Shown here piece after piece: positions 6,412 through 11,464 of a stretch of DNA of 11,464 nucleotides. Position 1 is the stretch's first letter. The number at the start of each line of letters is the position of its first letter. The stretch comes from JAWXCH01 sp034440595 (GTDB taxonomy: Bacteria > Planctomycetota > Planctomycetia > Pirellulales > JALHPA01): NCBI GenBank assembly GCA_034440595.1, contig JAWXCH010000394.1, positions 1 through 11,464 of the forward strand, written 5' to 3'. The position numbers and the translations under genes are program-made. A model generated the notes under the pieces. The model saw nothing but the letters and a program-made list of their open reading frames with translations, was not told where the DNA came from and did not search any database.

Positions 6412-7299
6412 CTAAGCCTTGCGGCGACGAATCACCATTCCCATGACGCCAACTGCACCAAAGGCGGCCAGCGCGATGCTGGATGGCTCTGGAACGTAGG
6501 TATCCAAGCGGAAGCTTTGGACGAGGTGCTCGCCATTGCTGGAATTCAGGTTGCCGAACACAACTCCCTTGAGGTTCTGAAATCCGGCACCATAAGCACC
6601 TGGACCCCAGTATCGGGTAGATGCAGTGTTTGCAATCGGTACTTCAACACCATCAATGAAAAACTTGTAAGGCATCTGGCCGTTGTAAGATCCTGGAATG
6701 CCATCCACGCCCATATAGGCTTTGCTCGCATCCAACCGCAACTGAATGGTACGGTAAGTACTGGAGCTCAACTGTCCTCCGGAAAGGGCTGTAGGCCCCG
6801 GGTTCGTGCCTTCAGAGTAATTCCATTGTTGGAGTTGAGCACCGGATAGCATGTATCCGTAATCGACCATTGCACCGCTATTCATATCCTCTGATGAGTA
6901 GCCAAAAAAGAGATTGCTCCAGACACCCGAAGTCATCTTGACCTTGGCGGTCAACAGTAAGACATTCGTCCCCAGTGGAACGCTAACGGGTACGCCAAGT
7001 TGATTGACTTGAACGTTTTGCTGGGAAGTAGCTTTCAGAGCGTTGACACCCCCATCGTTAACGATTTGATAGTTGTAAGCAGCCGCTGATGAACGCACAA
7101 TCATGTTACCAACGCCAAAGCCACCCGTCACATTATTCGGCAGGCCTGGCATGGTACCACCACCACCGTTGGTCTTCCAAACGCTGACTGGGCGAGCGGT
7201 GAAATCCTCATGAAAAACGAGGGTTGCATTGGCCGCTTGGCCGATGCCAACCACTAGCAGCAGCGACGCTGCCAAACACTTCCAAGACTTAAGAATCAT
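6412..7299 (-). CDS. Secreted PEP-CTERM anchored protein
   Basis: The product is 295 aa from the ATG at 7299, chosen because AGAGG lies 7 nt upstream and a signal peptide then begins at once. A longer frame from 7332 has no such support. Residues 1-25 (ILKSWK, then SLLLVVGIG, ending ANA) form a cleavable signal. The middle, about 26-265, is rich in Gly, Asn, Ser and aromatics, and its alternating strands suggest a concanavalin/LamG-like beta-sandwich, but I recognise no specific family. The end is a complete PEP-CTERM sorting signal: VPEP at 269-272, a hydrophobic helix and an RRRKA tail. Such signals are cut by exosortase during export, and no exosortase gene lies in the window. It is probably a cell-surface or matrix protein. 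It is monocistronic, followed by a strong terminator. Confidence 0.93.
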   Translation of the reverse strand: MILKSWKCLAASLLLVVGIGQAANATLVFHEDFTARPVSVWKTNGGGGTMPGLPNNVTGGFGVGNMIVRSSAAAYNYQIVNDGGVNALKATSQQNVQVNQLGVPVSVPLGTNVLLLTAKVKMTSGVWSNLFFGYSSEDMNSGAMVDYGYMLSGAQLQQWNYSEGTNPGPTALSGGQLSSSTYRTIQLRLDASKAYMGVDGIPGSYNGQMPYKFFIDGVEVPIANTASTRYWGPGAYGAGFQNLKGVVFGNLNSSNGEHLVQSFRLDTYVPEPSSIALAAFGAVGVMGMVIRRRKA

Positions 7300-7826
7300 A
7301 GTTGGACCTCTAAAAAAACTGAGACGGACCACGTTTACAAGTGAAAACTCTGTAGCTGAGCGGATTTGTCATCCCTGAATCCGACTTACTTTGCTCACCA
7401 CCACTTCCATTGATGATGTTGCCCCTTGTTTCACCGAACACAGATTTAGGCTGACCCACCCAAGCCGCCCTGTATCTGTGTTTTCCTGAGTTCTGGCTGG
7501 CAAAACGCAGGGAATATCTAAAAAAGCAAAACTGTAGTTATCAAGAACCCCCTCATACTCGGCAAAAACGAGTGTTTGCCGCTGTATACTACGCAGTTTC
7601 TACTACCCCACCTGCTGTATACAATAGGCATAATGTGAAAAGAATGAAAGCACTTGGCACGAATATTTCCAAAATATTCGGAAATAGTGAAACGGCCGCT
7701 GTTTACAAGCGTCACAGAGCTTACTGGGGTCAAAACCCAACCCTGGGGTTCCCCAATGCGTGCCAAAAGGGGGGATTTCAATGTCTAGTTGAAAGCTGTG
7801 GTTTCAAAGTAAGGAGGTAGAAAGCG
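7300..7826. other. Long gene-free spacer with structured leader
   Basis: No convincing gene was seen in these 527 bp, since the open frames on both strands lack ribosome-binding sites. The left part must contain the PEP-CTERM promoter. The best minus-strand guess is TTGATA near 7544-7539 with TAGATA 18 nt on, about 215 nt upstream of the start codon, which is weak. The right part holds a direct repeat GCTGTATAC (7581-7589 and 7614-7622, 33 bp apart), an overlapping pair of hairpins (7661-7685), and a TTTCAA/TTGAAA/TTTCAA set (7776-7807) just before a perfect Shine-Dalgarno at 7811. Confidence 0.5.
7661..7685. repeat. Overlapping, mutually exclusive hairpins
   Basis: GAATATTT (7661-7668) pairs perfectly with AAATATTC (7672-7679). 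ATTTCC (7665-7670) pairs perfectly with GGAAAT (7680-7685). The two pairings share bases and cannot coexist. The sequence is AT-rich. It could be an operator or part of a switching leader for the plus-strand small gene. Confidence 0.4.
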
Positions 7827-8009
7827 TTGGCGATGATGAAATCGCTGAACAGGGAGGATTTGCTTCGCAGGCCAAGGACTTACGACTTTGGGAAACCGGT
7901 GCGCCAGGGCATCCGCCCCTATGCCGTTCCGCGTGAGTACATTACGGGAGTGGTGACGAACGTCTTCTGGCCGCCGTCTCGGTGGCAGATCGTTCGCCCG
8001 GAGGAGTGA
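7827..8009 (+). CDS. Small basic protein of unknown function
   Basis: This is a 60-codon frame, the only plus-strand candidate in the window. It is supported by AAGGAGGT (7811-7818), a perfect anti-16S complement, 8 nt before the TTG at 7827. ATGs at 7833 and 7836 are alternative starts with poorer spacing. The product has about 11 Lys/Arg against 6 Asp/Glu, with Tyr, Pro and Trp in the second half (YAVPREYITG, then FWPPSRWQIVRPEE), and no signal peptide or membrane helix. I recognise no family. It could be a small nucleic-acid-binding protein or a remnant of a larger gene. Its last 68 nt overlap, tail to tail, the minus-strand membrane-protein gene, so either both genes use this stretch or one is not real. 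Confidence 0.5.
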   Translation: MAMMKSLNREDLLRRPRTYDFGKPVRQGIRPYAVPREYITGVVTNVFWPPSRWQIVRPEE

Positions 8010-8328
8010 TGTAATTAACTGGCGGAGACTCCTGTGGTGCCCTTCTCGAAAACATCAGCACCAATCCCAACACCGGGCCGCAGAGGAGGACTGCAAAAAA
8101 CGCCATGCAAACTGCCGGTTCCTCTTTGGTTACGCCCATCAGGATGTACAGTGTGGTGAGGAGCAGACAGTACCCGCCGACGAAGGTCAGGAATGCCCAT
8201 TGTCGCCAGTGACGCGGAGAACTTGCATTGACCAGCGTTCCGAGCAGCGGTGAACCGATGCAGACGAGAAAAATGATCGTCCAAATTGATTCGTCGAACA
8301 TGTCTGCGATTTGGGCAAGCAACATCAT
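7942..8328 (-). CDS. Small three-helix membrane protein of unknown function
   Basis: The product is 128 aa with tandem ATGs at 8328 and 8325, and AGGAGG lies 5 nt before the first and 8 nt before the second, so translation is well supported. Three hydrophobic helices are visible at about residues 15-34, 44-64 and 72-93. Positively charged flanks (RHWRQ after helix 1, SRRAPQ after helix 3) predict an outside N-terminus and a cytoplasmic C-terminal tail of about 33 residues, rich in Pro, Ser and Arg. The middle contains LLTTLYILMGVTKEEPAVCM. I recognise no family. It starts 49 bp after glnS on the same strand and may share its transcript. Its tail overlaps the plus-strand 60-aa gene, and that Arg/Ser/Pro-rich end may be low-constraint read-out. 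Confidence 0.72.
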   Translation of the reverse strand: MMLLAQIADMFDESIWTIIFLVCIGSPLLGTLVNASSPRHWRQWAFLTFVGGYCLLLTTLYILMGVTKEEPAVCMAFFAVLLCGPVLGLVLMFSRRAPQESPPVNYITPPGERSATETAARRRSSPLP

Positions 8329-8377
8329 TTCTGCCTCCTATTGCTTGATTTAATGCAAACTGACCAACCCGCTCCCC

Positions 8378-10063
8378 CTACCCCTTCTTCTCAATCTTGG
8401 CCCAACTGTCACGCAATGACACTGTGCGGTTGAAGACAAGTTTACCCGGTTGGCTCTCTTTATCCACGCAGAAGTACCCGTTCCGCTCGAACTGGAACTG
8501 GTCCCCTGCCTTGGCGTCCTTCAGGCTTGGTTCCAGCAAGGCACCGGGTAGTACTTCTAGGCTGTTTGGGTTCAGCGTGGTCTTGTAATCGACCCCGTCG
8601 GGCACGTCGTTAGGATCGGGCTGCGAGAAGAGATGGTCGTACATGCGGATCTCTGCCGGGACGGCGTGCGCGGCGCTGACCCAGTGGATGGTCCCTTTCA
8701 CCTTTCGGTCGGAATTCGGCATGCCGCTGCGCGTGTCCGGGTCATACGTGCAGCGGACCAGTGTGATTTCGCCGGTGGTTGGATCCTTGTCGACGCCGAC
8801 GCACTTGATGATGTAGGCCGCACGGAGGCGAACTTCCGCGCCAGGGGTCAGTCGATAAAACTTCTTGGGAGGATCTTCGCGAAAGTCCTCCTGCTCGATG
8901 TACAGCTCGCGCGTGAAGGGAACCTGCCGCTTGCCGAGGGACGGATCCTCGGGGTTGATCGTCGCTTCCATTTGTTCGACGGAACCCTCTGGGAAGTTTT
9001 CGATCACGAGTTTCAATGGGCGGAGGACGGCCATAGCCCGGGGGGCGATTTTGTTCAGGTCGTCGCGGACGGCCCCCTCCAGCACCGACATATCGATGGT
9101 GCTAAAAAACCGGGCCACGCCGATCCGGTCGCAGAACATGCGCAGCGAGGCGGGGGTGTACCCGCGACGGCGCAGGCCGCTGATCGTGGGCATGCGGGGG
9201 TCGTCCCAACCGCTGACGTAGCCGCCGGTGACCAGTTCCAGCAGGCGGCGCTTGCTCATGATGGTGTAGCTGAGGTTGAGCCGGGCAAACTCGATCTGCT
9301 GCGGGGCATAGATGCCGAGCGTTTTGATGAACCAGTCGTACAGTGGGCGGTGGTTTTCGAACTCCAGAGTGCAGATCGAGTGGGTGATCCGCTCGAGCGA
9401 GTCGCTCTGACCGTGGGTAAAGTCGTACATCGGGTAGATGGGCCATTTGTCGCCGGTGCGGTGATGCTCGGCATGCAGAATCCGATAAAGGACCGGGTCG
9501 CGCAGGTTAAGATTGGGCGAAGCCATGTCGATCTTGGCACGGAGGGTCCGCGAGCCGTCGGGGAATTCGCCAGCGCGCATGCGGGTGAACAGGTCGCGGT
9601 TTTCAGCCGGTGTGCGGTCGCGGAAGGGGCTGTTTTTGCCGGGCTGGGTCAGCGTGCCGCGGTATTCGCGAACGCGGTCGCCGGTGAGGTCGCAGACGTA
9701 GGCGTGCCCGGCGTCGATGAGTTGTAGTGCCCACTGGTAGAGCTGTTCAAAATAGTCGGAAGCGTAGTGCAGCTCGTTCCATTCAAAGCCTAGCCAGCGG
9801 ACGTCTTCTTGGATGGAGTCGACGTACTCGACATCTTCCTTGGTGGGGTTGGTGTCGTCGAAGCGGAGGTTGCATTTGCCCCCGTACTTTTTGGCGAGGC
9901 CAAAGTTCAGGCAGATGCTCTTGGCATGGCCAATGTGGAGGTAGCCGTTCGGCTCGGGGGGAAACCGGGTATGGACGCGGCGGTCGAACCGACCAGACAG
10001 GTTATCGGCGTCGATGAGGTCTTCGATGAAGTTTTGGGAGCGAGTGTTTTCGTCGGTGGACAT
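8378..10063 (-). CDS. glnS: Glutaminyl-tRNA synthetase
   Basis: The product is 561 aa (E. coli 554), a class Ic enzyme that charges tRNA(Gln) directly with glutamine in the cytoplasm. PPEPNGYLHIGHAKS carries the HIGH motif at residues 43-46. The GlnRS form of the KMSKS loop, IMSKRRL, is at 268-274, followed by GWDDPRMPTISGLRRRGYTP, diagnostic of GlnRS over GluRS. The C-terminal anticodon-binding beta-barrels run from about 340 and end in VFNRTVSLRDSW. The ATG at 10063 is chosen because it gives the standard N-terminus. The frame is open to 10168, but that extension translates the intergenic repeat at 10101-10150. The Shine-Dalgarno is weak. The stop codon lies in a G-rich run (GGGGTAGGGGGAGCGGG). 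It is downstream of gltX, its closest paralogue. Confidence 0.97.
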   Translation of the reverse strand: MSTDENTRSQNFIEDLIDADNLSGRFDRRVHTRFPPEPNGYLHIGHAKSICLNFGLAKKYGGKCNLRFDDTNPTKEDVEYVDSIQEDVRWLGFEWNELHYASDYFEQLYQWALQLIDAGHAYVCDLTGDRVREYRGTLTQPGKNSPFRDRTPAENRDLFTRMRAGEFPDGSRTLRAKIDMASPNLNLRDPVLYRILHAEHHRTGDKWPIYPMYDFTHGQSDSLERITHSICTLEFENHRPLYDWFIKTLGIYAPQQIEFARLNLSYTIMSKRRLLELVTGGYVSGWDDPRMPTISGLRRRGYTPASLRMFCDRIGVARFFSTIDMSVLEGAVRDDLNKIAPRAMAVLRPLKLVIENFPEGSVEQMEATINPEDPSLGKRQVPFTRELYIEQEDFREDPPKKFYRLTPGAEVRLRAAYIIKCVGVDKDPTTGEITLVRCTYDPDTRSGMPNSDRKVKGTIHWVSAAHAVPAEIRMYDHLFSQPDPNDVPDGVDYKTTLNPNSLEVLPGALLEPSLKDAKAGDQFQFERNGYFCVDKESQPGKLVFNRTVSLRDSWAKIEKKG

Positions 10064-10100
10064 ATACTGGGATTCTTTGTTGATTAATGCAATTGCCGGA

Positions 10101-10150
10101 AAGCTTTTACCGCGGAGGACGCGGAGGGACAGACGCAGAGACGAACACGG
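10101..10150 (+). repeat. Intergenic repeat, copy A (degenerate, GC-shifted)
   Basis: The sequence from CTTTTACCGCGGAGGACGCG through GACGCAGAGACG is a purine-rich tandem of GCGGAG/GCAGAG units. It is an inverted, diverged counterpart of copy B at 10264-10306. It resembles a CTCTGCG/ACCGCAGAG dispersed repeat that I recall from planctomycete and other genomes. It lies upstream of glnS and may be part of its leader. Confidence 0.6.
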
Positions 10151-10211
10151 AGCTCCCTTTAAGTTCAACCAATTTATTTTTACTCAATTCGCTTTCAAAA
10201 ATTTTGAACAA

Positions 10212-10238
10212 GGATGAACGGGATGCACTGGATAATGG
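10212..10238 (+). repeat. Three 9-bp GGAT tandem units
   Basis: GGATGAACG, GGATGCACT and GGATAATGG stand head to tail with period 9. The block resembles degenerate GGATGAACAGGAT-type dispersed intergenic repeats. It sits between repeat copies A and B, so all three may be one composite element. Confidence 0.5.
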
Positions 10239-10263
10239 TGGAGTTAGAACGTGAGTCGATCAA

Positions 10264-10306
10264 TCTCTCTGCGTCATTCTCTGCGAACTCTGCGGTAAAA
10301 GTTTTA
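10264..10306 (-). repeat. Intergenic repeat, copy B
   Basis: On the minus strand this reads AAACTTTTACCGCAGAGTTC and then CGCAGAG and GACGCAGAGAGA units, the better-preserved form of copy A in opposite orientation. The pair could form a long imperfect stem across about 110 bp. It begins 25 nt after the gltX stop codon. Confidence 0.6.
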
Positions 10307-10330
10307 GGCGTCGGGCGTTGATTAAGTGTA

Positions 10331-11464
10331 TTACGTTACAGGAACGGTGGTGGCGAGTTTTAATGCTCGATCGATTCGAGCCAGGCATTCGTCACGGCCG
10401 AGGATGGCGAGGGATTCAAACAGCCCAAACCCGACGGTGGTGCCGGTGACCGCCACGCGGAGGGCATGGATGATCTGACTGTTCTGGATCCCCTGCTCTG
10501 CTACGAACTGCTTGAGCGCGGTTTCCAGTGCTGGTGCGTCGAACGGCTCGACGGTGCGGAGCGTGTCCTGGAATTTGGTCAGCAGCCCGGCCGCTTCGGC
10601 CGGTTTGGTGATTCGTTTGTCCAAGGCGGCGGAGTCGTATTGCACCTGCTCTGCTGGGACAAAGAACGTGCGGTAGTCGAGGATATCGCCGCGGACCTTG
10701 ATTCGGTCCCCTGCTGCTTCGATGATCGCTGTTAAACGATCTGAAATGCTGCACGGAGGTGGTACCGTCACTAGACCAGCCTTTTGCAGGTATGGCAGCA
10801 TGCTGGCTACCTTTTGCTTCAGCGGCACAAGTTGCATGTAGTGATCCTGAAAAGCGGAGAGCTTTTTAGGATCAAAACTAGCGGCACCTTTGGTGACACG
10901 TTCGAGCGAGAACTCGGCGATCATCTCGTCGCGGGAGAAGTACTCGCGTTTGTCATCGTAGGACCAGCCGATGAGGAGCAGGTAATTCAGGATCGCTTCG
11001 GGCAGATACCCAACCTGCTCGTAGAAATCGACGATGACCGGGTTGAACGTATCGGCGCTAGTGGTCAGGCCAATGGCTTTGGCGATTGCCAGCCCGTGTT
11101 CATTCACGCGAGCGAAGTCGGCGTTCTTGAGATACTTGTCCAGCTTGCGCTTGCTGAGCTTGTTTTTGCTCCCTGGCTCGGCCACGAATGGCAGGTGGGC
11201 ATAGACCGGGAGCGGGTAGTCGAGGGACTGCGCGATAAAGATTTGTCGCGGGGTATTGGAGAGGTGTTCTTCGGCACGGATGACATGCGAGATCTGAAAG
11301 TCGTAATCATCGACCACGCTAGCCAGATGGTAGAGGCAGGTGCCATCGGCACGTTGGACTACGTGATCCTGCTCGCGTGCCCAGTCGAACGTGACTTCGC
11401 CACGGACGAGATCCTGGACGGTGACGCTGCCCTCGCGCGGCATCTTCAGGCGGACGACGCACTG
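10331..11464 (-). CDS. gltX: Glutamyl-tRNA synthetase (C-terminal part)
   Basis: The last 377 codons are present, and the frame stays open to the window edge, so the start and the HIGH motif lie outside. GluRS charges tRNA(Glu) with glutamate. The visible part has the FDWAREQDHVVQRADGTCLYHLA region of the Rossmann domain, then DDYDFQISHVIRAEEHLSNTPRQI and the KMSKS equivalent NKLSKRKLDKY (about 102-110 of the fragment). NEHGLAIAKAIGLTT is followed by SWDD-like WSYDDKREYFS, and then the helical anticodon-binding domain. The insertion between LSKRK and the next helix (LDKYLKNADFARVNEHG) is longer than in E. coli. It ends LATTVPVT and is followed by the composite repeat region and then glnS. Confidence 0.95.
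   Translation of the reverse strand, partial: QCVVRLKMPREGSVTVQDLVRGEVTFDWAREQDHVVQRADGTCLYHLASVVDDYDFQISHVIRAEEHLSNTPRQIFIAQSLDYPLPVYAHLPFVAEPGSKNKLSKRKLDKYLKNADFARVNEHGLAIAKAIGLTTSADTFNPVIVDFYEQVGYLPEAILNYLLLIGWSYDDKREYFSRDEMIAEFSLERVTKGAASFDPKKLSAFQDHYMQLVPLKQKVASMLPYLQKAGLVTVPPPCSISDRLTAIIEAAGDRIKVRGDILDYRTFFVPAEQVQYDSAALDKRITKPAEAAGLLTKFQDTLRTVEPFDAPALETALKQFVAEQGIQNSQIIHALRVAVTGTTVGFGLFESLAILGRDECLARIDRALKLATTVPVT

Noticed and set aside
7300..7332. Longer start for the PEP-CTERM protein.
   Set aside because: The ATG at 7299 has AGAGG at good spacing and begins the signal peptide directly.
7300..7440. Possible c-di-GMP riboswitch upstream of the PEP-CTERM gene.
   Set aside because: Only a GCAAAG-like fragment is seen. 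The paired elements and conserved core of GEMM RNAs are not.
7518..7820. Open frames on both strands (87 codons minus, 82 codons plus) in the spacer.
   Set aside because: They begin with TTG or GTG without Shine-Dalgarno and overlap each other, and their products look like random translation.
8633..9727. A 364-codon plus-strand open frame.
   Set aside because: It lies wholly antisense to glnS, whose motifs are complete. Its Val/Ala/Asp/Gly-rich product is what opposite-strand reading of GC-rich codons yields.
10064..10168. N-terminal extension of GlnRS by 35 residues.
   Set aside because: The extension reads through the dispersed repeat at 10101-10150 (residues like LRLSLRVLRG). The ATG at 10063 gives the standard GlnRS N-terminus.
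1..11464. CRISPR array, IS element, prophage, tRNA or defence island.
   Set aside because: No regularly spaced repeats, transposase or integrase motifs, tRNA cloverleaf or defence-protein motifs were seen. The gene content is housekeeping.

Overview
The window looks like chromosomal housekeeping DNA from a planctomycete, probably of the Pirellula/Rhodopirellula/Blastopirellula type. The evidence is a PEP-CTERM protein ending in VPEP plus an RRRKA tail, a secretin-like conserved hypothetical gene inside the fatty-acid cluster, both GlnRS and GluRS, and two kinds of degenerate intergenic repeat that I associate with planctomycete genomes. The lineage is inferred from these traits, not from a marker gene. 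All recognisable genes lie on the minus strand, so they read from high to low coordinates. The one plus-strand candidate is a 60-codon reading frame.

In the order of transcription, the right end (10331-11464) carries the C-terminal two thirds or so of gltX (glutamyl-tRNA synthetase). A repeat-rich spacer (10064-10330) separates it from glnS (glutaminyl-tRNA synthetase, 8378-10063). A small three-helix membrane protein (7942-8328) follows glnS. Its 3' end overlaps, tail to tail, a plus-strand 60-aa reading frame (7827-8009) that has a perfect Shine-Dalgarno. The roughly 530-bp spacer 7300-7826 holds no convincing other gene but is rich in short, mutually exclusive inverted repeats.

Next comes a secreted PEP-CTERM protein (6412-7299) closed by a textbook rho-independent terminator (6291-6334). 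Behind it starts the type II fatty-acid-synthesis cluster: rpmF (bL32), fabD, fabG, acpP, fabF. A strong sigma70-like promoter (6165-6193) precedes rpmF, and a second one (3734-3763), inside a 450-bp spacer, gives acpP-fabF its own transcription start. FabD loads malonyl groups onto the AcpP product, the fabF product condenses them with acyl chains and FabG reduces the resulting 3-ketoacyl-ACP. plsX and fabH, which sit between rpmF and fabD in E. coli, are absent here.

The left end holds an imperfect 20-bp inverted repeat (1978-2038), a conserved-hypothetical secreted protein with a secretin-like C-terminal half (375-1853), and the first 84 codons of a second beta-ketoacyl synthase (1-252). 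Each of these two genes has its own candidate promoter.

I found no phage, IS element, CRISPR array, tRNA or defence system. The least explained items are the secretin-like gene between two ketosynthases, the structured leader with the overlapping small genes at 7560-8328, and the dispersed repeats at 1978-2038 and 10101-10310.
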